Below the pieces are notes generated by a model that had not been told where the DNA came from, ran no database searches, and worked only from the letters and a program-made list of their open reading frames with translations. This document shows, in pieces, positions 37,651 to 45,871 of a stretch of 64,000 nucleotides of DNA; position 1 is the stretch's first letter, and every line of letters starts with the position of its first letter. The stretch covers positions 1 through 64,000 of the forward strand of contig CAJOFL010000009.1 in the NCBI GenBank assembly GCA_905233895.1, in the 5' to 3' direction. The DNA comes from an uncultured Bacteroidales bacterium. GTDB taxonomy: Bacteria; Bacteroidota; Bacteroidia; Bacteroidales; P3. The position numbers were made by a program, and so were the translations under genes.

Positions 37651-39683
37651 AAAAGACACTTACCATACTATTATTACTTGCAACCCTAATACCACTCTCT
37701 GCGCAGGAGCGGCCCACCGTAGCCGTGGTGCTTAGCGGCGGCGGCGCAAAGGGTGTGGCACATATTGGTGCACTGAAGGTTATCGAGGAGGCCGGCATTC
37801 CTATCGACATCATCTGCGGCACCAGTATGGGGGCCCTTGTCGGAGGACTCTACTCACTAGGATATACGCCCGAAGAACTTGACTCTATTGTGCGCGCTCA
37901 AGACTGGACAACACTTCTCTCCGACCGTATCGATCCCGACCTGCTCAACCTCCACCAACGCGAGGAGCAGAACACCTACGCCCTCATACGTGGCATCACA
38001 GCCGACCGCCCACAGAGTGGCGGACTTATACGAGGGCGCAACCTGATGCAGCTTTTCCACCAGCTCTGCGACAACAGGCTGGCATATTTCTATCCCAATG
38101 GCAACCCTCGTGACAGCATTGACTTCAACCAACTGCCGGTACGCTTCGCATGTGTAGCCACCGACTTGGTAACTTTCACAGAAGTGGATTTCCACGACGG
38201 AAACCTGCTCAGCATCATGCGCGCCTCAATGGCAATTCCAGGGGTGTTCACACCCGTCAGAAAAGACGAGATGGTGCTCGTTGACGGCGGACTGACAAAT
38301 AATTATCCAGCCGACATAGCTCGAGCAATGGGTGCCGATATCATTATTGGCGTCAACGTGCAGAACGAGCCGCGCACTGCCGACGAGATTGGCGACGCAG
38401 CTTCTGTGATGAACCAAATTATCGACATGGGAGCCCGCCGCAAATATGAAGAAACTATGGCTATGAGCGACGTGGTGATAAAGGTGGATGTAAGTGGCTA
38501 CAGCGCCGCCAGTTTCACCTCCGCATCCATCGACACCCTTCTGCGTCGTGGTGAAGAAGAAGCCCGACGCCACTGGAACGAACTGATTGATTTGGGAATA
38601 AGCGGAGAAAAACGAGAGATTATATATGATGCATCTGCAAACTCGACACATCTCACATCCAACGCTCTTAGACCCCTTCCCGTGGTCGGTATTCCAATTG
38701 CACGTGTAGGATTCAGGTTCGACAGCGAAGAGATGGGGTCGTTGATGCTTAGCGGAACCCTGCCTCTTCACGCCCATGTACCCATGCAACTTGACGCCCG
38801 GCTCCGCTTGGGCCGTCGCTTCGAGGCATCGGCTTCCGCAAAACTATTCCCTCGCGGCTTCACCTCCCCTACCCTTTCCTACACCTTCCGCCGCAACGAT
38901 CTCGACATCTACTCAGCTGGCGACCGCATCTACAACGTCATTTACCGCCAGCACCATGCCGATCTCACTCCGCTCAACTTCAACTTCCACAATTACAATG
39001 TCCGTATAGGTCTCCGCTGGGATTGGTTCGACTATTTCGGCCGTATCCTTACATCCCACTCGCAAGTTCCAGCCGACATTGCCAACCTAACCGACGACCA
39101 CTATTTCTCCTACAGGGTAGAAGCCGATCAGAATAACGAGAACCATTGGTATTTCCCCAGTCGCGGTATGCGTACCGGTATTCGTGCGGCATATATTACT
39201 GACAACTTCCTTGGTCTAAACGGACAAGAAGGACTTTTAGACGTGGGTGGGAATTGGCGTATGAATATTCCACTGAGTCGTACAATATCCCTACAGCCTA
39301 TGCTCTATGGACGCTTCCTCCTCTCGGACAACACTCCCGTTTGTTACATCAACGCTCTCGGTACCGAATGGTTTGGACAGTATGTCGACCAGCAGATGCC
39401 ATTCGACGGAATACACCACACCGAATATGTCGACCGCCATTTTGCCGCCTTTCGCCTGCAAGGACAATATCGAATGATGAAGAACCACTATTTCCAGTTG
39501 CGCCTTTCAGCAGCACTCACCTGCGACCAGTGGCCAACTTCTATCGACGATCTCAGCGCCATCCTCGGAACTTCGGCGGCTTACTTCTACAACACATATT
39601 TTGGTCCAATAGGGGCAGTGGTGGGATACAACAGCCTCCTGCACCGTCCTACTTTCTATATCACACTTGGACACAGATTCTGA
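37647..39683 (+). CDS. Patatin-like phospholipase with C-terminal BamA/Omp85-type barrel
   Basis: A 678-residue exported protein: signal peptide MKKTLTILLLLATLIPLSAQ, then a patatin domain with the oxyanion hole GGGAKG, nucleophile serine GTSMG and catalytic Asp in DGGLTNNYPAD. After a POTRA-like linker (about 330-385) the C-terminal 290 residues are strand-rich and end GHRF, consistent with an Omp85 barrel as in Pseudomonas PlpD. It would be a type V-like lipase anchored in the outer membrane, cleaving acyl esters. It overlaps the MATE gene by ATGA. Confidence 0.9.
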   Translation: MKKTLTILLLLATLIPLSAQERPTVAVVLSGGGAKGVAHIGALKVIEEAGIPIDIICGTSMGALVGGLYSLGYTPEELDSIVRAQDWTTLLSDRIDPDLLNLHQREEQNTYALIRGITADRPQSGGLIRGRNLMQLFHQLCDNRLAYFYPNGNPRDSIDFNQLPVRFACVATDLVTFTEVDFHDGNLLSIMRASMAIPGVFTPVRKDEMVLVDGGLTNNYPADIARAMGADIIIGVNVQNEPRTADEIGDAASVMNQIIDMGARRKYEETMAMSDVVIKVDVSGYSAASFTSASIDTLLRRGEEEARRHWNELIDLGISGEKREIIYDASANSTHLTSNALRPLPVVGIPIARVGFRFDSEEMGSLMLSGTLPLHAHVPMQLDARLRLGRRFEASASAKLFPRGFTSPTLSYTFRRNDLDIYSAGDRIYNVIYRQHHADLTPLNFNFHNYNVRIGLRWDWFDYFGRILTSHSQVPADIANLTDDHYFSYRVEADQNNENHWYFPSRGMRTGIRAAYITDNFLGLNGQEGLLDVGGNWRMNIPLSRTISLQPMLYGRFLLSDNTPVCYINALGTEWFGQYVDQQMPFDGIHHTEYVDRHFAAFRLQGQYRMMKNHYFQLRLSAALTCDQWPTSIDDLSAILGTSAAYFYNTYFGPIGAVVGYNSLLHRPTFYITLGHRF

Positions 39684-39687
39684 ACCT

Positions 39688-40398
39688 ATGAAAGGCAAAC
39701 TGATTCTCTTCCCCGTTCCCATTGGTGCCGACGACCTGGCACAGAGTCTACCTGAAGGAAACCTCGGACTACTGGCCTCATGCCATACATTCATTGTTGA
39801 AGAACTTCGCACAGCCCGTAGGTTCCTAAAGAAGGCGGGATACCCGCACGCCATCGACGAAACACAATTCTATGAGTTAAATGAACACACCTCGCACGAG
39901 GATATTGGACATTACCTCGACGCAATAGAACGCGGCGAGAATATCGGCCTACTCTCCGAGGCTGGCCTTCCATGCGTTGCCGACCCGGGGGCGATGATAA
40001 CGAAGGTGGCACAACGTCGTGGAATAGAGATTGTACCGCTCGTAGGCCCCTCGTCGCTCATGCTGGCCCTGATGGCCTCGGGATTCAACGGCCAGTCGTT
40101 CGCTTTCGTCGGCTATCTGCCAGTCGACAAAAGCCGTCGCGCTGCCGCTATAAAGCATCTTGAAGAGCGTCTGCACCGTGAGCACCAGACACAAATATTT
40201 ATAGAAGCTCCTTATCGTAACAACCAGATGCTCGAAGCACTCTGCACCACCCTCCAGCCGCAGACAATAATCTGTGTCGCCTGCGACCTTACGCTACCCA
40301 CACAAACAATCCGCGCTCTCACTGCCCGCCAATGGCAGAAAGAGCGCGAGAAGGTGAACCTCCACAAGAGGAACACCGTGTTCCTGATAGGAGAATAA
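39688..40398 (+). CDS. SAM-dependent methyltransferase, RsmI-like (tetrapyrrole methylase fold)
   Basis: A 236-residue protein related to RsmI, which methylates the ribose of C1402 in 16S rRNA. Signatures are GKLILFPVPIGADDL, where RsmI proper has VATPIGNLED; then NIGLLSEAGLPCVADPGA, IVPLVGPSSLMLALMASG and FVGYLPVDKSRR. The altered N-terminal motif and lack of the C-terminal extension place it in the second, shorter Bacteroidota subgroup, so the substrate is less certain. ATG 39688 was preferred over a codon upstream that lies inside the previous gene. Its stop abuts that of the convergent rluB-like gene with no spacer. Confidence 0.87.
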   Translation: MKGKLILFPVPIGADDLAQSLPEGNLGLLASCHTFIVEELRTARRFLKKAGYPHAIDETQFYELNEHTSHEDIGHYLDAIERGENIGLLSEAGLPCVADPGAMITKVAQRRGIEIVPLVGPSSLMLALMASGFNGQSFAFVGYLPVDKSRRAAAIKHLEERLHREHQTQIFIEAPYRNNQMLEALCTTLQPQTIICVACDLTLPTQTIRALTARQWQKEREKVNLHKRNTVFLIGE

Positions 40399-41262
40399 TC
40401 AAATCATTTTGAGGAAACCCACCTCTTTGTCGGTGAGCTCTCTCCAGCGGCCGCGGGGAAGGTCTTTCTTGGTGAGGCCGGCGAAGACAGTGCGGTCGAG
40501 TTTATGAACCTCATATCCAAGGGCCTCGAAGAGGCGGCGCACGATGCGGTTGCGGCCGCTGTGAAGCTCAACACCCACGACGCGTTTGTCGACATTGCCG
40601 CCTTGAGCGACATACTGTATATCATCCACATGCATAGGGCCGTCATCCAGTTCGATACCATCGAGGAGTTTCTTCATATCCTCCTTGGTGACGGGCTTGT
40701 TGAGTTCCACCTGGTAAATCTTGTAGACTTGCGTAGAGGGGTGGGTGAGGCGCTTGGCCAGCTCGCCGTCGTTGGTGAAGAGCAGCAGGCCGGTGGTGGC
40801 GCGGTCGAGACGGCCGACGGGGTAGATGCGCTCGGCGCAGCAGCCGTCCATAAGCATCATCACCGTGCGGCGCTCCTGCGGGTCGTCGGTGGTGGTGATA
40901 AAGCCCTTGGGCTTGTTGAGGAGGAAGTAGCGCAGACGCTCCGAGCGGAGCTTCTCGCCGCCATACTGCACCTCGTCGCCAGGCATCACCTGGTAGCCCA
41001 TCTCAGTGACCACCTTGCCGTTTACCTTCACGCTACCGGCAGCGATGAGCTCGTCGGCCTCGCGACGCGAGCAGATGCCAGCATGGGCGATGTACTTGTT
41101 GAGGCGCATAGCTCCCTCGGGATGTGGTTCCTTCGGTTTTTGCGGAGCGACAGGTTTGCGGCCTGCAGGGCGGGTGCTTCTAGGTTTTCTAGCCTCTTTA
41201 GCAGGGCTAGCCTGGCTAGATTTACTAGTACTAGCTTTCTTTACTACGTTCTTCTGTATCAT
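40399..41262 (-). CDS. rRNA pseudouridine synthase, RluB/RsuA family
   Basis: A 287-residue enzyme converting a uridine in 23S or 16S rRNA to pseudouridine. A basic, Ser/Lys/Pro-rich N-terminal tail of about 50 residues precedes the S4 RNA-binding domain (MRLNKYIAHAGICSRREADE). The catalytic domain has YPVGRLDRATTGLLLFTND with the nucleophile Asp, and ends HSGRNRIVRRLFEALGYEV. The tail is encoded by a degenerate 9-bp repeat holding six CTAG sites (41180-41234). The upstream 168-residue ORF overlaps its first codons. Confidence 0.93.
   Translation of the reverse strand: MIQKNVVKKASTSKSSQASPAKEARKPRSTRPAGRKPVAPQKPKEPHPEGAMRLNKYIAHAGICSRREADELIAAGSVKVNGKVVTEMGYQVMPGDEVQYGGEKLRSERLRYFLLNKPKGFITTTDDPQERRTVMMLMDGCCAERIYPVGRLDRATTGLLLFTNDGELAKRLTHPSTQVYKIYQVELNKPVTKEDMKKLLDGIELDDGPMHVDDIQYVAQGGNVDKRVVGVELHSGRNRIVRRLFEALGYEVHKLDRTVFAGLTKKDLPRGRWRELTDKEVGFLKMI
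41180..41234. repeat. Degenerate 9-bp tandem repeat with six CTAG tetranucleotides
   Basis: CTAG occurs at 41180, 41189, 41207, 41216, 41225 and 41231. Five of these sit on a strict 9-bp phase, and the missing phase position, 41198, reads TTAG. It encodes the AST/SQASPAKEARKPRS-type tail of the pseudouridine synthase. Confidence 0.85.
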
Positions 41263-41737
41263 TGTCTTGTTGTTTTTCTTTTTGCCAATCCTCTAATTCT
41301 TTCATGGCTCGGTAGTGTCCACCGAAGTGCATCACGTATGGCCAGTCGTACTCCTTCTGCTGGTAGTCGAGGAACTTTTCCGTCTCGCGCGCCAGCATGA
41401 GGAATATCTCGAGGCGGTGCGAGAGGAGCCACTTGACGGCCGGTATGTTGCGCCGCGCGGCGAGGGCGTACATCATGTTCACCTTGGTGAGGTTGCGCTG
41501 TACCCACTCCTGTGCCTTCTCGTCGCCGTCGCAGGCGTTGCTGAGGATGGCCAGCCAGGCGAAGTTGTGCTTGAAGAGCCACACCATGGCGTCGTCGTCG
41601 CCGCGGATGGCGTTGCTGAAGGCCGCCAGCTCGGGGTGCGGCCCCTCGACCAGCACCTTGAAGAAGTCGGTCCTTCCCCCGACACTCTTCACCAGCGCCA
41701 GCAGCAACTTCACATCATATTGCTCCAAGCCTTTCAT
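41231..41737 (-). CDS. Hypothetical protein, helical repeat-like
   Basis: A 168-residue protein starting at the ATG at 41735-41737, which has a GAGGA ribosome-binding-like sequence upstream. It is acidic and helical, with recurring Trp/Leu patterns (AMVWLFKHNFAWLAILSNACDGDEKAQEWVQ, NIPAVKWLLSHRLEIFLMLA) that resemble degenerate ankyrin-like helical hairpins. No signal peptide or catalytic motif is seen. Its 3' end overlaps the pseudouridine synthase gene by about 32 bp, so the two are likely co-expressed. Function unknown. Confidence 0.7.
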   Translation of the reverse strand: MKGLEQYDVKLLLALVKSVGGRTDFFKVLVEGPHPELAAFSNAIRGDDDAMVWLFKHNFAWLAILSNACDGDEKAQEWVQRNLTKVNMMYALAARRNIPAVKWLLSHRLEIFLMLARETEKFLDYQQKEYDWPYVMHFGGHYRAMKELEDWQKEKQQDNDTEERSKES

Positions 41738-41957
41738 CGTTTCTAATAAATCCTCAGCATTATTACACCTATTTCCCCTGTATTGCAATGCGAGTTACCA
41801 GTTACCAGTTTACCGGTAAGTATTCAACATGACTATTACATAGGGTTAACATAGTGGTTAGTAGCACTTCGATGCATGTTTACCCTATCTTATCACGGAG
41901 TCATCTCGGACTTATCAGGGAGTCATTACGGAGTCACCATTAACAATCAGCAACTTA

Positions 41958-44576
41958 TCAACCTCTGATTTTGGCGCCCAGCTGGGTCTCGAGGGTCTTC
42001 TGGATTTTGGACATGGTAGCCTCAATCTGCTTGTCGGCGAGGGTCTTGTCCTTGTCCTGCAGGATGAAGCTGACGGCGTAGGACTTGAAGCCTTCAGTGA
42101 TGCCCTTGCCCTCATAGACGTCGAAGAGGCTGACAGACTTGAGCAGCTTCTTCTCGCACTGCAGGGCGGCCTGCTCTACCTGAGCAAAGGTGACATCCTT
42201 GCGCAGGATGAGGGCGAGGTCGCGCCGCACTTCGGGGAACTTGGCCACCTCCTGATACTGAACTTCCTTCGTGGGGTACTGCTTGAGGAGCAGCGTCCAG
42301 TTGAGGTCGGCATAATAGACGGGCTGCTTGATGTCCATCTTCTTCAGCGTCTCGCGGCCGATGCGACCGAGGGTGCCGAGCAGTTTCTTACTATCCCTCT
42401 GCACGATGTCGAGGCCTTCGGCGAAGAACTTGTACTGCGTCGGCACCATCTCCACGCGGCCCATGTTAACGCGCATGCGGTGCAGGATGTCCATGACGTA
42501 GGCCTTGAGGTAGAAGAAGTCGGTCTCGGAAGGCTTCATCTTCCAGCTCTCGGGCGTCATGTTGCCGGTCATGAAAATGCTGACGTGCTCGGTCTCAGCG
42601 AACCTTTTCGTCACCGGCAATTCGGAATATTCGGAGTTTTCAGAATATTCGGAATTCTTCAGATAAGATCTACCGAACTCATACAGCTTCTGGTCGAGGA
42701 TGCGGAAGTTGATATTGCGGGCGATGCACTCGAGGCCGCTATAGAGCAACGTCTGGCGCATCACGTTGAGTTCCTTCGAGAGGGGGTTGAGGATGGGGAT
42801 GCAACGGTCGGCGGGGAAGTCGGGGTTCTCCTCGTAATACTCGCTCTTGGTCAGCGAGTTGTTCATAATCTCGCTGAAGCCGTTGTCGGTGAGGTAGTCG
42901 CTGACGGCGTTCTTCAGTTTGCGCGGGTCGGGCTTCTTGCCGTAGCTGAGGCAGCTGTTGACGGTCTCGCCGATGTGGATGTTGTTGTAGCCGTAGATGC
43001 GCATGATTTCCTCCACGATGTCACACTCGCGGGTGACATCGGCCTTGCAGGTGGGCACCTTGAGGGTCATGCCTTCGGCGGTCTCGTTGACAATCTCGAT
43101 GTCGAGCGAGGTGAGGGCGGTGCGGACGGCCTCCAGCGGGATGTCCTGCCCCACGAGGTCGAACATACGGCGGAAGTTCACCTCAACGACGGGTTTCTCG
43201 ATGGGCTTCGGGTAGAGGTCCACCATCTGGCCGCATATCTCGCCGCCGGCGAGTTCTTGGATGAGCTTCACGGCACGACGCAGAGCCCACTCGGTGATAT
43301 TGGGGTCGCAGGTACGCTCGTAGCGGTAGCTGGCGTCGGTCTTCAGCGTGTGGCGCTGGCTGGTCTTGCGGATGCTCACGGGGTTGAAGAAGGCGCTCTC
43401 GAGGAAGACGTTCTTGGTCTCCATAGTTGTGCCGCTCTTCAGGCCACCGAAGACACCGGCGATGCACATAGGCTCCGCCAATGTGTTAATTTGTGAATTT
43501 GTTAATTCGTTAGTCTGACTCCCACATTCACACATTCCCGAATTCCCACATTCGCAACATATCATCAGGTCGCGGGCATCGAGCGTGCGCTCCACGCCGT
43601 CGAGGGTGACGAACTTGGTGCCCTGCGGCAGGCGCTTCACGATGACGTGGCCACCAGCAATCTGGTCGGCATCGAAAGCGTGCAGCGGCTGGCCCACTTC
43701 CATCATGACGAAGTTGGTGACATCGACCACGTTGTTGATGGGGCGCAGACCCACGGTGCGCAGGCGGTTCTGCAGCCACTCGGGGCTCTCCCCTACCTTC
43801 ACGTTGCGCAGCGTGATGCCGGTATAGCGCGGGCATAGGTCGGGGTCTTCGACAGTAACCCTGATTGCGTTATCGTGTGATTGCGTTATTGTGTTAGTGG
43901 CTGGCGCGTCAGCACTAACGCATTTACACGTTGACGCATTAACGCATTCAGAAACCTCCGGCCACTTAATCTTCAGCTGCTTCCCCTCGCGTGTATTTCT
44001 CACAGCCACCACGTCGCGGGCCACGCCGATGTGCGAGATGGCGTCCATGCGGTTGGCGGTGATGGCCACCTCCAGCAGGCAGTCGTCCTTCACGTGGAAG
44101 TACTCCTTGGCGGGCATTCCCACGGGGGCGTCGTCCGGCAGCACCATGATGCCGGCGTGGTCGGTGCCGAGCTGCAGCTCGTCGGCAGCGCAGAGCATGC
44201 CCTCGCTGACGGCGCCGCGCAATTTGCCCTTCTTGATCTCGTAGTAGTATTCGGTATCCGAGGTGTAGATCTTGGTGCCAATCTGTGCGCACACCACCTT
44301 CTGTCCGGCAGCCACGTTGGGGGCGCCGCAGACGATGTTCAGCGGACGCTCGCCGCCCACGTCGACGGTGGTCAGGTGCAGGTGGTCGCTGTCGGGGTGC
44401 GGCTCGCAGGTCAGTACCTGCGCTATCACCACATGCTCCAGACCGCCCTTGATGGTCTCCACCTTCTCCATGCTGTCCACCTCCAGACCGGAGAAAGTCA
44501 GCAGGTCGTCCAACTGTTGAGGAGTCATATCCTCAATATCCACATACTCTTTAAGCCAATCAAAAGAAATATTCAT
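41958..44576 (-). CDS. pheT: Phenylalanyl-tRNA synthetase beta subunit
   Basis: An 872-residue PheRS beta chain, longer than the roughly 820 usual in Bacteroidota. It has the tRNA-binding OB-fold domain (HVVIAQVLTCEPHPDSDHL), the B3/B4 editing domain, the B5 domain and the C-terminal anticodon-binding-like domain (EVAKFPEVRRDLALIL). It pairs with PheS to charge tRNA-Phe. The extra length is from three low-complexity inserts at about residues 208-240, 339-361 and 639-653, each encoded by short tandem repeats at 43860-43955, 43490-43560 and 42618-42660. No frameshift is seen, so the enzyme should be active. Confidence 0.96.
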   Translation of the reverse strand: MNISFDWLKEYVDIEDMTPQQLDDLLTFSGLEVDSMEKVETIKGGLEHVVIAQVLTCEPHPDSDHLHLTTVDVGGERPLNIVCGAPNVAAGQKVVCAQIGTKIYTSDTEYYYEIKKGKLRGAVSEGMLCAADELQLGTDHAGIMVLPDDAPVGMPAKEYFHVKDDCLLEVAITANRMDAISHIGVARDVVAVRNTREGKQLKIKWPEVSECVNASTCKCVSADAPATNTITQSHDNAIRVTVEDPDLCPRYTGITLRNVKVGESPEWLQNRLRTVGLRPINNVVDVTNFVMMEVGQPLHAFDADQIAGGHVIVKRLPQGTKFVTLDGVERTLDARDLMICCECGNSGMCECGSQTNELTNSQINTLAEPMCIAGVFGGLKSGTTMETKNVFLESAFFNPVSIRKTSQRHTLKTDASYRYERTCDPNITEWALRRAVKLIQELAGGEICGQMVDLYPKPIEKPVVEVNFRRMFDLVGQDIPLEAVRTALTSLDIEIVNETAEGMTLKVPTCKADVTRECDIVEEIMRIYGYNNIHIGETVNSCLSYGKKPDPRKLKNAVSDYLTDNGFSEIMNNSLTKSEYYEENPDFPADRCIPILNPLSKELNVMRQTLLYSGLECIARNINFRILDQKLYEFGRSYLKNSEYSENSEYSELPVTKRFAETEHVSIFMTGNMTPESWKMKPSETDFFYLKAYVMDILHRMRVNMGRVEMVPTQYKFFAEGLDIVQRDSKKLLGTLGRIGRETLKKMDIKQPVYYADLNWTLLLKQYPTKEVQYQEVAKFPEVRRDLALILRKDVTFAQVEQAALQCEKKLLKSVSLFDVYEGKGITEGFKSYAVSFILQDKDKTLADKQIEATMSKIQKTLETQLGAKIRG
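43860..43955 (-). repeat. Composite low-complexity insert in pheT, sister of the one in the M20 gene
   Basis: On the minus strand the insert runs from a TGCGTTAATGCGT-like array through a shared TGCTGACGCG core to ACGCAATCA-like units. It encodes a segment that begins ECVNASTCKCVSADA. The M20 gene has a related array at 51040-51126 encoding ECVNVLMRKCVSADA. Confidence 0.85.
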
Positions 44577-44623
44577 ATATGTATCAGTTTATTATCAATA
44601 ATATATACTCTTTGCATTACTCT

Positions 44624-44655
44624 GCAAAGATACTACATTTTTTTCAAACAGCAAA
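44624..44655 (-). promoter_or_regulatory. Bacteroidota promoter for pheT
   Basis: Reading the minus strand, TTTG (44652-44655) is followed after 20 bp by TATCTTTG (44624-44631), close to the TTTG-N19-TAnnTTTG consensus. The pheT ATG is 47 bp downstream. Confidence 0.7.
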
Positions 44656-44663
44656 GTAAAAAA

Positions 44664-44996
44664 TCAGTCTTCCAATGAATCAAATGCGCGACGAATTTCT
44701 GCATCACTGATATTCTCAGCCTCACTCTTGTCGTACATCTTTACCAGCACAATTCGTTGACATTGTTCGTCAACAATGTAGTTGAACGTAATAACCCTTG
44801 CGCCACCGCTTTTTCCCTTAGCTTTCGAGCGGATAGCAAGCCGTATCTTACGGAATCCTCCTGATAGTTCAACACCCATGAAGGGATTTTCCAGCAGCTG
44901 CGATTGCAGCAGACGCAAGTCATCGCGCAACGAGGCATATTTGCCCGACAGATGCTTGAAATTCTTGCGAAATTCGCGAGTGACAACAATATCCAT
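44664..44996 (-). CDS. RelE/ParE-family toxin
   Basis: A 110-residue protein with the RelE/ParE fold pattern: MDIVVTREFRKNFKHLSGKY at the N-terminus, LSGGFRKIRLAI in the middle strand, ARVITFNYIVDE and IVLVKMYDKSEAENIS at the C-terminus. Such toxins cleave ribosome-bound mRNA (RelE) or block gyrase (ParE). The longer basic loop KSKAKGKSGGARV is typical of the HigB/RelE-like subgroup. It is encoded 3 bp after the antitoxin gene in one operon. It lies between pheT and the type II restriction island. Confidence 0.88.
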   Translation of the reverse strand: MDIVVTREFRKNFKHLSGKYASLRDDLRLLQSQLLENPFMGVELSGGFRKIRLAIRSKAKGKSGGARVITFNYIVDEQCQRIVLVKMYDKSEAENISDAEIRRAFDSLED

Positions 44997-44999
44997 GGG

Positions 45000-45209
45000 T
45001 TATGCTTCTGCCAAAAGATCATCTAACGATTCTGCTTTCAACTCACCTACGGCAATCTGCTTCGCCTCTTTGGCAGCAGAACACAAGGATGACAGGAACT
45101 CCGATTTCGCATTGTTTTCTGTCGTAAACCGCATCTTCATCTCACGTGCAAGCGAAACCAGAATGTCATACTGCGACTGGTTGCTGGGATACATAGTAAT
45201 TGCATTCAT
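45000..45209 (-). CDS. Antitoxin of the RelE/ParE pair
   Basis: A 69-residue protein directly upstream of the toxin. It starts MNAITMYPSNQSQYDILVSL, reminiscent of the N-terminal DNA-binding or toxin-contact segment of Bacteroidota antitoxins, and ends with an acidic helix (ELKAESLDDLLAEA) that would wrap the toxin. It would neutralise the toxin and repress the operon, probably through the repeat-rich DNA upstream. Assignment is by position and size. Confidence 0.8.
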   Translation of the reverse strand: MNAITMYPSNQSQYDILVSLAREMKMRFTTENNAKSEFLSSLCSAAKEAKQIAVGELKAESLDDLLAEA

Positions 45210-45294
45210 AACATCTTATTTTTAAGTTTGTAACGCAACATATCGGTTTTTATTGTGTAGCGAGAGAAAATGTTTTTCAATATATCTCCGACTG

Positions 45295-45302
45295 CAAAGA
45301 TA
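45295..45302 (-). promoter_or_regulatory. -7 box of the toxin-antitoxin operon
   Basis: The minus strand reads TATCTTTG, a match to TAnnTTTG, 86 bp upstream of the antitoxin ATG. The 22-bp repeat array begins 2 bp upstream of it, so the -33 region lies inside the repeats. Confidence 0.7.
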
Positions 45303-45303
45303 C

Positions 45304-45435
45304 AAAAAATCTTCAAATCTCCAACAAAAAATCTTCAAATCTTCAAAAAAAATCTCCGATTCTTCATCCAAAAATCCTCAATTCTTCATCATAAAATCTT
45401 CAAATCTTCGGAGAAAAATCTCCGATTCTTTTTTC
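45304..45435. repeat. Six tandem 22-bp A-tract repeats upstream of the toxin-antitoxin promoter
   Basis: Units start at 45304, 45326, 45348, 45370, 45392 and 45414. Their consensus begins AAAAATCTTCAAATCTTCA with three variable bases. Units 3 and 6 share a CTCCGATTC variant. The 22-bp period is close to two helical turns, so the A-tracts are roughly in phase. Confidence 0.85.
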
Positions 45436-45450
45436 AACAACCATATATTT

Positions 45451-45508
45451 ACCACCGCCGAAACACAACAACCTCTCGACAATCCGTCGGCGATGTTTCG
45501 GCGGTGGT
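45451..45508. repeat. 14-bp perfect inverted repeat with 30-nt loop
   Basis: ACCACCGCCGAAAC at 45451-45464 pairs exactly with GTTTCGGCGGTGGT at 45495-45508. The right arm is part of a 29-bp direct repeat (45481-45509) found again at 45700-45728 with four mismatches. Confidence 0.85.
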
Positions 45509-45537
45509 GACTCCTGCTGCTTCACATCACAGGAAAT

Positions 45538-45575
45538 AATGACGAAAACAAACTTTTTTTGCCATTTTCGTCATT
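45538..45575. repeat. 11-bp perfect inverted repeat with T-rich loop
   Basis: AATGACGAAAA (45538-45548) and TTTTCGTCATT (45565-45575) form a perfect stem around a 16-nt loop containing seven Ts. It may be a terminator remnant or a recombination site beside the ATPase fragment. Confidence 0.7.
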
Positions 45576-45580
45576 AATCA

Positions 45581-45700
45581 CTAAGCAAGATACGCGACTC
45601 ATATCCAAAATATCTACTTACCACCGACTTTGAGGCATCAAACATTGAAGGTATCCAACGGCTTAATGTCATCGATTGGCTTTTGAAAAAGAACAACTAA
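45581..45700 (+). pseudogene. C-terminal remnant of an AAA+ ATPase with DUF4143-type tail
   Basis: The frame from 45581 to the stop at 45698-45700 encodes 39 residues ending DSYPKYLLTTDFEASNIEG followed by IQRLNVIDWLLKKNN. This resembles the conserved C-terminus of Bacteroidota ATP-binding proteins that end in a DUF4143-type domain. The rest of the gene (about 350 residues) is absent: an in-frame stop lies just upstream. It is a deletion remnant with no start codon. Confidence 0.7.
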
Positions 45701-45871
45701 ATCCGTCGGTGTTCCTTCGGCGGTGGTGTTTCTTCGGTCCTTCTTGGTGGGTTATATATGGGTCCTTTTGCTCATAGGATACAAGAAAAAAAAGAGCATA
45801 TCTTCCACGACAGATATACTCTTAGTTTCCCCCAATTATCGAGCTCCTGCCACTGTATGGGCGGCTTTTGA

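Larger units (their letters stand above)
45210..45871. other. Repeat- and remnant-rich gap between toxin-antitoxin and type II restriction genes
   Basis: Holds, left to right, a minus-strand -7 box (45295-45302), six 22-bp repeats (45304-45435), a 14-bp inverted repeat (45451-45508), an 11-bp stem (45538-45575), a decayed ATPase tail (45581-45700) and a second copy of the 29-bp direct repeat (45700-45728). About 140 further bp hold nothing recognised before the endonuclease stop. Confidence 0.75.

Noticed and set aside
45304-45435. CRISPR array
   Set aside because: The 22-bp units are contiguous with no unique spacers, and no cas genes are present.
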